Below, piece by piece: positions 17,200-27,840 of a stretch of 64,000 nucleotides of DNA. The stretch covers positions 588 through 64,587 of the forward strand of contig NZ_SMFK01000017.1 in NCBI RefSeq assembly GCF_004349355.1, given 5' to 3'. The position numbers and the translations under genes were made by a program. Source of the DNA: Flavobacterium cellulosilyticum. Its GTDB lineage: Bacteria > Bacteroidota > Bacteroidia > Flavobacteriales > Flavobacteriaceae. The first letter of the stretch is position 1, and each line of letters opens with the position of its first letter. Under the pieces are notes generated by a model. The model saw nothing but the letters and a program-made list of their open reading frames with translations. It searched no databases and was not told the origin of the DNA.

Positions 17200-18048
17200 A
17201 TGAAATTATCATTTATGGCTATTTTGCTATTTACTTGTATTTGTTTTGGACAAAATAATACAGATACGAGTCTGTATATGAAGGCCGAAAAAATAAGCTA
17301 CTTAACTGACATTGGTTCGGAGTCAGGAGATTTGTACTCCGTTATTGGGCATCATGGACCAGCGGTTGAAAACGAGTGGATGGCATTGAGAATATATTTT
17401 AGTGATAAAGTAGCGATAGATGTGTATTCTAAGGCAAATCCTGGTCTAGAACTAAAAAAAGGACATTGGTACCCAACACCAGAACAACAAAAAGAAGGTT
17501 GGGGAGCAGATTATTATAAAGTGGGAGCAACTGTTGGCTTAGGAGGAGTACGCCTTTGGGATGGAGAAAAAGTGGTTCCGTTAAATCCTGTAACCAATCG
17601 TTTGGCTCGTGTAGGTAAAACAGCTACTACTTCATGGATGGAAATGATCTCAACAGGAGTGCCTTATAAAGGAAAAACTGTTGATATTAAAGTTCGTGTT
17701 ACTGTGTTTTCAGGGAAAAGAGAGGCTAAAGTGGAAGCATTTAGCTTAAGTGGTAAAAAAGTTCAGTTTGTTACAGGAGTCAATTATTTTAAAGGTTTTG
17801 AAACTAAAAAAGGAGCTAATTACATCGCTGTTTGGGGAAAACACCCAGAAGATGTAGCTGCTGAAGTGATTGGGATTGGTGCAGCAATTATGTACAATCC
17901 TAAAGATTATGTGAAAGATACTGATGACGGAACACAATATTTATTAATCTCTAAAAAAACAAAACATTTAGAGACAAGAATTATCTCAGCAAGTGCTAGA
18001 GAAAAAGAATTAAATAACTTGGATAAATTAGAAGCTTACATTAAATAA
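17200..18048 (+). CDS. DUF4861-family secreted protein
   Basis: 282 residues with a signal peptide (MKLSFMAILLFTCICFGQ). Residues about 40-280 match my memory of DUF4861: the SGDLYSVIGHHGPAVENEWMA opening, the GHWYPTPEQQKEGWG stretch and the late NLDKLEAYI helix. DUF4861 proteins are recurrent members of Bacteroidota loci for pectin-like or uronate-containing glycans; some have been discussed as lyase-like enzymes, but I cannot state a verified activity. It lies 80 bases after the truncated lyase-like gene. Intact, no odd features. Confidence 0.75.
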   Translation: MKLSFMAILLFTCICFGQNNTDTSLYMKAEKISYLTDIGSESGDLYSVIGHHGPAVENEWMALRIYFSDKVAIDVYSKANPGLELKKGHWYPTPEQQKEGWGADYYKVGATVGLGGVRLWDGEKVVPLNPVTNRLARVGKTATTSWMEMISTGVPYKGKTVDIKVRVTVFSGKREAKVEAFSLSGKKVQFVTGVNYFKGFETKKGANYIAVWGKHPEDVAAEVIGIGAAIMYNPKDYVKDTDDGTQYLLISKKTKHLETRIISASAREKELNNLDKLEAYIK

Positions 18049-18304
18049 AGCTAAATAGGCACTTTATTTTTTGTAGTATTTTAAATTTCTAAAATCCAAA
18101 AAATAGTGCACAGATGAAACGAATTTTATTAGGTTGAAATTAAGAAAATCAATCTTTTATTTGATCAATCGGTGTCATCTGTGTACTATTTTTTTTTTGT
18201 TTATTTTTTAACGAAAATAAATATTTAATTTTCTAATATTTTCATTTTTAGCGAATTAATGTGTTTTAAAAGAAGTGATTATAAAAATACTAAAAAAGAA
18301 TAAA

Positions 18305-19885
18305 ATGTCAAAAATTAAAGGAAAACTGTTTTTTACAGTCGTATTATCCTGCCTTTTTTTATTTGGTTTTAAAACCAATGCGCAAAAAACATCCCAACCT
18401 CAAAAGGAGTTTTTAATAAATAAATATGGAGCAGTTCCAGATGGAATTACTTTAAATACACAAGCCATTCAAAAAGCAATTGATGCCGCTTTCAAAAAAA
18501 ATAAAGGAGGCTGTGTTGTTTTTCCAAAAGGCGCCTTTTTATCCGGCAGTATTCAACTAAAAAGCAATGTAAGCTTGAATCTGCAAGAAGGAGCCGTACT
18601 GCTAGGAAGCACTAATCCATTAGATTATAAAAAAATGGATTTCCCAGGAAGACCAGACTCTCCTAAAAAAGATGATAATTCACAGTTGGCTTTACTATTA
18701 GCCCACAAAGCAAATGCTATAAAGCTCTTTGGAAAAGGAAAAATTGATGGACAAGGGTTGCAATTAGCCCTTACTATTGATAGTTTGCATCATGCTGGAA
18801 TAGCTATTGATCCTAATTATAGCATCCGAAGAAACAGACCCAATGAAACCATGCGCCCTAAGTTGTTTCGATTTTCGCAATGCAATGATATAACCATAAC
18901 TGATTTACAGCTTGGTGCTGCTTCCTGTTGGGGATTGTCATTTGAATTATGTACGAATCTTACTTTAGATCGATTAACGATTGTCAACCGTTCGTATTGG
19001 AATAATGATGGTATTGATATCACCGATTGCAAAGAAGTTAAAGTGATAAACTGCAATTTAGACACTGCCGATGATGGTATTTGCTTAAAATCCTATTATC
19101 CAGGTTATGCCAATGATGGAATTTATATTGCCAATTGTACCATAAGATCCAGCGCCAGCGCTATAAAATTTGGTACAGCCTCTTATGGAGGTTTTAAAAA
19201 CGTAGTTATAAAAGATATTCAAGTATTTGATACTTTTCGATCTGCAATAGCAATTGAATCTGTTGATGGAGGAATTATCGAAAATATATCTGTGTCGAAT
19301 ATTACTGCATTGAATACAGGAAATGCTATTTTTATACGCCTGGGACATCGAGATGGCGAAAAACCAGGAGTAATACGAAATGTTACGATTAGTAATGTAA
19401 AAGTGCAGGTTCCTTTCGGTCGTCCTGATAATAATTATGATTTAAGAGGACCCGAAGTCGACTTTTTTCACAATCCATTTCCATCTTCTATTGTGGGGAT
19501 TCCAGGTTATACAATAGAAAATGTGGTTTTAGAAAATATAGAAATAAATTTACCGGGTAGAGCTACAAAAGGGATGGCGTATATTCCATTAAGTCGTTTG
19601 CAACAAGTGCCAGAAGAAGTAAAAAGTTATCCTGAGTTTTCAATGTTTGGTGAATTGCCTGCTTATGGTTTTTATATTAGACATGTAAATGGAATTACTA
19701 TGAAAAATATAAAGTTAACCTTGGATAATTCGGATTTTAGACCAGCATTTGTTTTTGACGATGTTCAAGATATTACGATGAACAAAATAGCCATACCGGA
19801 TAGCAAAAAAGGACAAATAATTTTAAAAAATAGCTCGCAAAATCATGTAGATAATGGTATGTCAGAGCTAATAGAAATAAACTAA
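18305..19885 (+). CDS. Glycoside hydrolase family 28 (polygalacturonase-like)
   Basis: 526 residues from ATG at 18,305. The upstream GTG at 18,275 is rejected because the signal peptide begins after the ATG (KIKGKLFFTVVLSCLFLFGFKTNAQ region). NKYGAVPDGITLNTQAIQKAI is the classic entry into the right-handed beta-helix. The active-site strand block NDGIDITDCKEVKVINC is followed by TADDGICLKS with the paired catalytic aspartates, and then the parallel-helix turns. GH28 enzymes hydrolyse alpha-linked galacturonate or rhamnogalacturonan-type links; the exact target here is open. The usual RIK motif is replaced by SAIKFG. Intact. Confidence 0.87.
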   Translation: MSKIKGKLFFTVVLSCLFLFGFKTNAQKTSQPQKEFLINKYGAVPDGITLNTQAIQKAIDAAFKKNKGGCVVFPKGAFLSGSIQLKSNVSLNLQEGAVLLGSTNPLDYKKMDFPGRPDSPKKDDNSQLALLLAHKANAIKLFGKGKIDGQGLQLALTIDSLHHAGIAIDPNYSIRRNRPNETMRPKLFRFSQCNDITITDLQLGAASCWGLSFELCTNLTLDRLTIVNRSYWNNDGIDITDCKEVKVINCNLDTADDGICLKSYYPGYANDGIYIANCTIRSSASAIKFGTASYGGFKNVVIKDIQVFDTFRSAIAIESVDGGIIENISVSNITALNTGNAIFIRLGHRDGEKPGVIRNVTISNVKVQVPFGRPDNNYDLRGPEVDFFHNPFPSSIVGIPGYTIENVVLENIEINLPGRATKGMAYIPLSRLQQVPEEVKSYPEFSMFGELPAYGFYIRHVNGITMKNIKLTLDNSDFRPAFVFDDVQDITMNKIAIPDSKKGQIILKNSSQNHVDNGMSELIEIN

Positions 19886-19906
19886 AACACAAAAAAAAAC
19901 AGAAAG

Positions 19907-22900
19907 ATGATCAAAAGAATTCCATTACTATTTTGCTTTTTGACTTTTCATGTTTTGTTGTCGCAAAACAATATTTGGGAAGATCCAGCCATTAATCAAA
20001 TTAATAGATTGCCTTCAAAAGCTACATTTTATTCCTACGAAAATTTAGATTTAGCAATAGCAAACCAACGTGAAAAATCAAAGTTTTTTAAATCACTTAA
20101 CGGGGATTGGAAATTTAATTGGGTCGCTACACCTGAGGAATCTTCCGATACATTTCAGGAAAATAATTTTGATGTTTCTAAGTGGAAAAGCATTGACGTT
20201 CCTTCCAATTGGGAAATGAGAGGCTATGGAAAAGCCATTTACACCAATATTACCTATCCTTTTTTTAGCAATTATCCCAACATTAATCATAGTGATAATC
20301 CCGTTGGACATTATGTAAAAAGTTTTACCATTGACGAATCTTGGAAAAATAAAGATGTCATTCTTCATTTTGGAGGGGTTTCTTCGGCTTTTTATGTTTG
20401 GATAAATGGTGCATTTGTTGGTTATAGTGAAGACACTAGATTGCCATCAGAATTTGATATTATGAAATATCTCAAAACAGGCGAAAACAAAATTGCCGTA
20501 AAAGTATACCGATGGTCAGATGGAAGTTATCTTGAAGATCAAGATACATGGCGTTTGAGCGGAATAGAAAGAGAAGTTTTTTTACAAGCAGTGCCAAAAG
20601 TACGATTATCAGATTTTACCATTCGAACCAATTTAGATGAAAATTACGAGAATGCGACATTGCAAATAAGACCTCAATTTACGGTAAATATTCCAGATAA
20701 GTTTATAGAAAAAGTAGGCTATTTTAATACGACTCCATTAAAAACAATTGTTGATGATTGGACTTTAACTACACAATTGATAGATACTGATGGAAATGTT
20801 GTAATTAAAGAAAATATTCTAAAACTAGGAACCTCTTTAGGCGAAAAACATCCTGCCAGAGATCAAGTGTGTTTTGGGATGATTGAAATGGATGTTAAAA
20901 ATCCGCATAAATGGTCGGCCGATGAACCTTATTTGTACACCGCGCTTTTTTCTGTTAAAGATGATAAAGGGAATCTAATTTAGGCTACAAGTACTAAAGT
21001 TGGTTTTAGATCCATAAAAATCGATGATAGAGGGCGGTTTTTAGTAAACGGAAATCCAGTAAAATTAATTGGAGTCAACCGTCATGACCATAACATGACC
21101 AATGGAAAAACGGTTTCAAGAGCAGACATGGAAAAAGACGTGCAGTTGATAAAGAAATTCAATTTCAATGCAGTTCGTACGTCGCATTATCCTAATGATC
21201 CCTATTTCTATGATTTATGCGATGCCTATGGAATTTATGTGATGGACGAAGCCAATCTTGAAACTCATGGTCTAGGAGGGAAACTAGCCAATGATCCCGC
21301 TTGGGCCAACGCCTTTTTAGAAAGAGGAATTAGAATGGTCGAAAGGGATAAAAACCATCCAAGTGTGGTTATTTGGTCACTAGGAAATGAATCGGGAATG
21401 GGGCCCAATCATGCAGCTATGTCGGCCTGGATAAAAGGGCTGGATCCTACACGATATGTGCATTATGAAGGAGCGCAAGGAGACCCATCAGATAAGAGGT
21501 ACATAAAGAACTTTTGGCCATCTAATCAAGGCAATCCAACGGATCCTAAATGGGTAGATATGCTCAGTAGGATGTATCCTCAACCGGAAGAATTAGAAGA
21601 ACTAATAGTAGACACTCAATTTGATAAACGACCCGTTTTAATGTGTGAATATGCACATGCTATGGGGAATTCTTTAGGAAACTACAAAACGTATTGGGAT
21701 GTAGTTTATAAGTATGATAGAGCCATGGGCGGTTTTATTTGGGATTTTATCGATCAAGGTATTTTGCAAAAGGACAGTAACGGAAAAGCATTTTTTGCTT
21801 ACGGTGGCGATTTTGGAGACATTCCCAACGATGGTAGCTTTTGTATCAATGGAATTGTAGCAGCAGACAGGACTCCCAAGCCAGAAATATATGAAGCAAA
21901 AAAGGTAAATCAGCCAGTAGTAATAAAAGCGGTCGATGCTTTAAAGGGAAACTTTTCAATTCTAAACCGTCATCATGCTTCCGATTTGTCCCATTATAAT
22001 TTGGTTTGGAATATAACCGAAAATGGAGTAATTATTCAATCAGGAGCCATTCCTTCTATGAGTACAAAACCTTATCAAGAGGAACTTTTTACGATTGATT
22101 TTAAAAACATAAAACCAAAAACTGGAAGTGAGTACTTTATCAACATCAATGGAATGTTGAAAGAAAATACACTTTGGGGAAACAAAGGCTATGTAGTTTT
22201 TGAAGAGCAATTCAAATTAGACGTTCCCTCAGTTGCAATACATTCTATTCAAAGTAAAATTGAATTGACAACAACACAAACTGAAGATGCTATTGAGGTA
22301 AAAAATAAGCTAGTTGAGTTGGTTTTTGATAAGAAAACAGGATGTATTACAACTTACAAAGTCAACGGAATTAATATCCTAGAAAAACCTTTAAAATTGA
22401 ACTTTTGGAGACCCGAAACGGAGAATGACAAAGCCTATCGAAGATCTATGAATAAAAGTGATGAATTAGAATGGATGCATGCGGGAGAGCAATTTAAAGT
22501 TACTCAAACTTCTGTAGCCTCAGAAAAGGGAAAAGTTACAATTAATGTCACTGGGATTATTGTCCAACCTAAAACAGAAGTGAATTTGGTGTATACGGTT
22601 TTAGGAGAGGGTTATGTAAAAGTAAAAAGCACTGTAACTATTGATAAAAGTAGTCCAGATATACCTAAAATAGGAATGCAGTTTGATGTTTCAAATGCGT
22701 ATCAAGATGTCAGTTATTTTGGTAAAGGCCCACAAGCCAATTATCAAGATAAAAATACAGGTGCTTTGATGGGAATTTACAAAGGCAACGCTAATACGAT
22801 GAGTTACGGCTATATTGTGCCTCAAGAATATGGAAATCATATGGAAACGCGTTGGTTTAAACTGTTAAATTCATCGGACAAAGGACTTTTAGTTAAAGGC

Positions 22901-23167
22901 GAAAATCCAATCAATTTTAGTGTGTGGCCTTATAGCACACAAAACATTAATGATGCTACTCATGTCAATCAATTAATAGATAGAAAAGCGCTTACTGTAA
23001 ATGTAGATTTGATGCAGATGGGAGTGGGAGGAGATAATACTTGGTCTTTTAAAGCGGAACCGCATGCGGAATATAAAATTAAAGGAGGCGTTTATAGCTA
23101 TTCTTTTTATTTAATTCCAATTGAAAATAAGAATTTCAAGTTAAACCCAGAAACGATACAATTTTAA
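19907..23167 (+). pseudogene. GH2 beta-galactosidase interrupted by one in-frame TAG
   Basis: Reading through a TAG at 20,981-20,983 gives a continuous protein of about 1,086 residues, the normal length for LacZ-type GH2 enzymes of Bacteroidota. The first part (signal peptide, then the sugar-binding and Ig-like domains: WEDPAINQINRLPSKATFY, GDWKFNW, SNWEMRGYG) and the second (VGFRSIKI, GVNRHDHN, WSLGNESGMG with the acid/base Glu, MCEYAHAMGNS with the nucleophile Glu) are in the same frame, with NLI-stop-ATSTKVGF where relatives have a Glu-like codon. One base change (for example GAG to TAG) explains it. The catalytic part starts only after the stop, so no active enzyme is expected unless the stop is read through or is a sequencing error. 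Confidence 0.85.
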
Positions 23168-23168
23168 T

Positions 23169-26144
23169 ATGTGTAAACATACCTTTCTATTTCTAGTAGT
23201 TTTTCAATTTAGTTTGTTTGTTCAGGCGCAACAACCTAAATCGGAGTTTTCTATTGTCGAAAACAATAAATCAACTTGCATTTTAACAGATGAAAAAGAT
23301 TTTAAAGTAGTTCAAATAGCCGCTGGCATTTTTGCTCATGATGTGTTTCAAATTTCTGGTAGGAAAGTAGTAACGGCTGCTGTAAAAAATCAAAAGTCGG
23401 ACATTACCATTATAGCCGGAACGATTGGTAAAAACAGCACCATTGATGCTATGATTGCCAATAAAAAATTGGATGTTTCAGAATTTAAGGGACAATGGGA
23501 ACGTTTTTCGATTCAAGTCGTTCAAAATCCAATGAAGGGATTAAAAAAAGCATTGGTTGTTGTTGGAAGCGACCGAAGAGGAACTGCCTATGGGATTTTA
23601 GAATTGTCTAGAATGATGGGAATTTCTCCTTGGGAATGGTGGGCCGATGTTAGTCCAGAGAAAAAATCAGAGATTGTAATTTCAGTTGAAAATAAAGTTT
23701 CCAAAAGTCCTTCCGTAAAGTACAGAGGAGTATTTCTAAATGATGAAGATTGGGGTTTACAACGTTGGGCTGCGCTCAATTTCGAACCAGAAACGGGCGA
23801 TATTGGTCCAAAAACCTACGCTAAAGTTTTTGAATTATTGTTGCGTTTGCGAGCCAATACCATCTGGCCAGCAATGCATTCGAGTACCAAGCCTTTTTAT
23901 TCCTATCCTCAAAATAAAGTTGTTGCCGACGATTATGCCATTGTAATTGGAACCTCGCATGCGGAACCGATGTTAAGTAATATTAATACAGAGTGGAATC
24001 ATAAAACCATGGGAGAATACCGCTATGACACCAATTCTACTGTGATTAAAAATTTATTCAGCAAACGCGTCAAAGAAACGGCAAAATTCGAAAATATTTA
24101 TACCACAGGTATGCGTGGAGAACACGATTCACCTATGATTGTGGGCGAAGATGATACGGATCAGCAAGTGAAATTGTTGGAAAATATTATTACGGACCAA
24201 AGAGCGATTTTAAAGAAAGAAATAAAAAAAGAACCCAATACGATTCCGCAAGCCTTTGTTCCCTACAAGGAAGTTTTAGATTATTATCAAAAAGGCTTGC
24301 AACTTCCTGAAGACATCACCTTAGTTTGGACCGATGACAATTACGGTTACATGCGCCAGCTTAGTAATCCAAAAGAACAAACCCGTTCAGGTGGAGCAGG
24401 GGTGTATTACCATACTTCGTATTGGGGACGACCGCATGATTATTTGTGGTTGAATTCTACTAATCCAGTTTTAATGTGGGAGGAAATGTCTAAAGCTTAT
24501 GAATTTCAATCCCGTGACTTATGGATTTTGAATTGTGGTGACATTAAACCCCACGAATACAATATCGAATTGTTCCTAGATATGGCTTGGAATATGGATG
24601 CTTTCGAAAAAAGCACATCGGTAAAGAATCATATGAATGCTTGGGCTGCAAGAGAATTTGGAAACGAAAATGCCACTGCAGTTACCGATATACTATTCGA
24701 AAATAACCGATTGGCATTTATAAGACGTCCCGAGTTTATGGCTTGGAGCCAAGTAGAACCTGTGACCAAATCAGGCGTAACCGAATTGAATCAATTTCAT
24801 TATGGAGATGAGGTTTCCACTCGCATAAATGACTATCAAGCGATAGAAAATACGGTAGAAAAATTATATGCGGATATTCCCGCATTCCGCAAAGATGCTT
24901 TTTATCAATTGGTGTATTACCCGGTAATTGCGGCTTCAAAAATCAATCAAAAATGGTTGTACAGTTTCAAAAACGATTTTGATGCCAAGCAAAATAAACG
25001 TAGTGCGAATGACGATGGCGAACAAGCTATCAAAGCGTACGAGCGCATTGTTAAAGAAACGCAGCATTACAATGAGACGGTGAGTAAGGGGAAATGGAAT
25101 CACATCATGACGATGGAACCACGATTTTTGCCAGCATTTAGCAAACCTTCTTTTGTTGTGGTTCATCCGAAAGAAAAAGCGAGTTTAGGCTTGGCTTTGG
25201 AAGGCTATGAAATGGAAGTGAATCACGAAATTGTGAATTGTTTTGCCGATGTACTCCCCGTTTTCAATCGATATACTGATAATCATTATTTTATTGATGT
25301 CTATTTAAAAGGAGAAGAAAGTATTTCTTGGAAAGCAGTTCCCAAAGCCGATTGGATTCGCATTTCAGAAGCGCAAGGTACTTTGAGTGCTAGCTCTGGA
25401 AATCAAAAAAAGAGATTGTGGGTAAGTATTGACTGGGAAAAAGTACCTCAGGGCGAAAATAAAAAAGAAGCCCCTTTGGGACACGATTTTCAATTGATTC
25501 CGCCAAGTTATAAAGTAAACAATGCGATTGATTTTGTTACGAAAGACGGTACGATTACCATTGGTGTTTCGGTGTATAATCCCAAATTTGAAGCTTTAGA
25601 AAATTATTCTGGATTTATAGAAGACAAAGGTTTTGTTTCTATAAATGCCGAAAATTTCACTCGAAATCAATCAGGAAAAGAGGCTAAATGGGAAACTTTT
25701 GAAGGACTAGGGTATAGCGGAAAAGTCATTGCCGCCTTACCAAGAAGTGCCGGTCCAGAAACTGATTTAAAAACAATCCAGCAAAATAGTCCTGTGGTAG
25801 AATATGATTTTTACAGCTTCAATTTTGGGGAGGCAGATGTTAGAATTCAAGCCGTACCTACACATGCGGATTATAATGGGCGAGGAGTACGTTGTGCAAT
25901 AGCCATTGATAATGCAGAACCTGTCATTGTGAATTTTCAAACCTTTGGGCGAAGTGATCAATGGATGCAAAATGTGCTAAAAAATGCCAGTGTACAATCG
26001 GCGAAACAAATAATAAATAAGGCAGGAAAACATACCTTGAAAATTTGGATGGTCGATTCGGGTGTCATGTTAGACCAAATTTTAATTGATTTGGGAGGAT
26101 GGAAAAATTCCTATGCATTCCCTAGGGAAACTTTTAAAAAATAA
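23169..26144 (+). CDS. Glycoside hydrolase family 115 (alpha-glucuronidase-like)
   Basis: 991 residues with signal peptide (MCKHTFLFLVVFQFSLFVQAQ); the ATG follows the GH2 stop by one base. GTAYGILELSRMMGISPWEWWADV, VKYRGVFLNDEDWGLQRWA, LRANTIWPAMHSSTKPFY and the IYTTGMRGEHD run are typical of GH115. The last 160 residues carry a beta domain (AENFTRNQSGKEAKWE...). GH115 enzymes remove glucuronate or methylglucuronate side chains, classically from xylan. In this operon the substrate may be any glucuronate-decorated glycan. The frame is open throughout. Confidence 0.9.
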   Translation: MCKHTFLFLVVFQFSLFVQAQQPKSEFSIVENNKSTCILTDEKDFKVVQIAAGIFAHDVFQISGRKVVTAAVKNQKSDITIIAGTIGKNSTIDAMIANKKLDVSEFKGQWERFSIQVVQNPMKGLKKALVVVGSDRRGTAYGILELSRMMGISPWEWWADVSPEKKSEIVISVENKVSKSPSVKYRGVFLNDEDWGLQRWAALNFEPETGDIGPKTYAKVFELLLRLRANTIWPAMHSSTKPFYSYPQNKVVADDYAIVIGTSHAEPMLSNINTEWNHKTMGEYRYDTNSTVIKNLFSKRVKETAKFENIYTTGMRGEHDSPMIVGEDDTDQQVKLLENIITDQRAILKKEIKKEPNTIPQAFVPYKEVLDYYQKGLQLPEDITLVWTDDNYGYMRQLSNPKEQTRSGGAGVYYHTSYWGRPHDYLWLNSTNPVLMWEEMSKAYEFQSRDLWILNCGDIKPHEYNIELFLDMAWNMDAFEKSTSVKNHMNAWAAREFGNENATAVTDILFENNRLAFIRRPEFMAWSQVEPVTKSGVTELNQFHYGDEVSTRINDYQAIENTVEKLYADIPAFRKDAFYQLVYYPVIAASKINQKWLYSFKNDFDAKQNKRSANDDGEQAIKAYERIVKETQHYNETVSKGKWNHIMTMEPRFLPAFSKPSFVVVHPKEKASLGLALEGYEMEVNHEIVNCFADVLPVFNRYTDNHYFIDVYLKGEESISWKAVPKADWIRISEAQGTLSASSGNQKKRLWVSIDWEKVPQGENKKEAPLGHDFQLIPPSYKVNNAIDFVTKDGTITIGVSVYNPKFEALENYSGFIEDKGFVSINAENFTRNQSGKEAKWETFEGLGYSGKVIAALPRSAGPETDLKTIQQNSPVVEYDFYSFNFGEADVRIQAVPTHADYNGRGVRCAIAIDNAEPVIVNFQTFGRSDQWMQNVLKNASVQSAKQIINKAGKHTLKIWMVDSGVMLDQILIDLGGWKNSYAFPRETFKK

Positions 26145-26343
26145 TAAAGTTTTAAATTTATTCAAATTTCTCAAAATCATTTTTCATAGTGTTTTAACTG
26201 TTTTGATTTCGTACAAATCAGCATTGAAAACGGATTCCACAAATACTAGAATCTCTTTTATATGTTGAGAAACGCTACTGAAAGCTATTTGCTTTTATTA
26301 ATTCTAATAAAAAACTTGATGAATCAACTTACGGTTTTATTGG

Positions 26344-26772
26344 ATGTTGCCTTCGCAGGTGTTTTCGGAAGTTTTTGCTAAGCAAAAATCGGGAATTATC
26401 ATCAATATTTCATCAGCATCGGCTCAAAGACCATTGTCAAGAGTAGTAGGGTATTCTGCTTCAAAAGCAGCAATTGATAATTTTACGAAATGGATGGCAG
26501 TGGAATTAGCTGGAAAATATGGTGAAGGATTACGAGTAAATGCGATCGCGCCAGGATTTTTTATTGGAGAACAAAACAGAGCTTTGTTGCTGAAACCAGA
26601 AGGAGGTTTAACTCCAAGAGGAGAAAAAATTATCGAGTACACCCCAATGGGACGTTTTAGTGTGCCAGAAGATTTAGATGGTATATTGTTGTTTTTATGC
26701 AGTGATATGTCAAAATTTGTAAGTGGAATTGTAGTTCACGTAGATGGTGGATTTGCAGCTTCAAGTATTTAA
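26344..26772 (+). pseudogene. SDR oxidoreductase (D-mannonate/fructuronate type), 5'-deleted
   Basis: About 140 C-terminal residues of a short-chain dehydrogenase. INISSASAQRP supplies the catalytic Ser, YSASKAAI the YxxxK pair, and AIAPGFFIGEQNR and FVSGIVVHVDGGF the C-terminal core. The N-terminal Rossmann part with the TGxxxGIG cofactor motif is missing; the 199 bases upstream hold no readable remainder. SDRs of this sequence type sit next to uxuA in Bacteroidota uronate loci and interconvert D-mannonate and D-fructuronate (known for the family). Non-functional by deletion. Confidence 0.75.
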
Positions 26773-26797
26773 TAAAATTTATAAGCATATTAATATT

Positions 26798-27725
26798 ATG
26801 GAACAAATATGGATATGGTATGGACCCAACGATCCAGTAAAATTAGCAGATTCCAGACAAGCTGGAGCAACCGGTGTCGTAACAGCTTTGCATCATATCA
26901 AAAATGGGCAGGTATGGGAAATAGATGAAATCATGAAACGGAAAAATGATGTAGAAGGGGCAGGATTGACTTTTTCAGTTGTCGAAAATATACCGGTACA
27001 TGAAGACAACAAAAAACAATCGGGTGATTATTTGAAATATATTGAAAACTATAAACAAAGCATCAAAAATTTGGCAAAGTGTGGTATTTATGTAGTTTGC
27101 TATAATTTCATGCGTGTTTTAGACTGGTTCACAACGGACTTGGCGTATGAAAAGTCAAATGGGTCCAAAGCATTACGATTTGATGTCAACGAATTTGCTG
27201 CTTTTGAATTGTTTATTTAAAAAAGACCTGGAGCAGAAAACACCTATTCAGAAGCACAAAAAGTGCAAGCAAAAGCGACTTTTGAAAAGTTGACTGATGC
27301 TGATAAAATCAAATTGCAACAAAACATAATTGCAGGTTTGCCAGGTGCTGAAGAATCCTATTCAGTAGAAGATTTCTTGAAAGTGCTGAAAGGATATGAT
27401 GGAATAGTGCAGCAAAATTAAAAGAAAATCTATATTATTTCCTTCGTGAAATCATACCAGTTGCTTATTCATTTGAGAAGCACAGAGAGATGCCGAAGGG
27501 AATTTTTACGAAGCCAATCATTTAGAAGGTGATGTGGATATGTATGAAGTGGTAAAATTAATTCTTAAAAAACAAAAGGAAACCAAAAGAATCATTCCTA
27601 TGCGTCCCGAACACGGACATCAAATGCTTGACGATTTGGACAAAAAAACAAATCCAGGGTATTCAGGAATTGGTCGTTTGAGAGGTTTGGCAGAATTAAG
27701 AGGATTGGAAATGGGAATTGAATGA
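26798..27725 (+). pseudogene. uxuA: Mannonate dehydratase (uxuA), multiply broken
   Basis: Starts at ATG 26,798 (MEQIWIWYGPNDPVKLADSRQAGATG). Three lesions are seen. A TAA at 27,218-27,220 replaces Leu in FELFI-L-KRPGAE. A frameshift near 27,395 follows GYDGI (the next frame reads SAAKLKENLYYFLREIIPVAY). A large internal deletion joins VAYS to HLRSTERDAEGNFYEANHLEGD near 27,470, removing roughly a third of the enzyme including the metal-binding centre. The C-terminal text LDDLDKKTNPGYSGIGRLRG is intact. UxuA normally dehydrates D-mannonate to 2-keto-3-deoxygluconate. The gene is dead. Confidence 0.88.
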
Positions 27726-27840
27726 AGTTTATTTTAACTAATAAATGGGTCTGAAAACATATTTAGCACGAATATTTTTTAACTGTACTATAATATGTCC
27801 TAAATTTATACCTCAAAATATACCTTTACAATTATATGAT

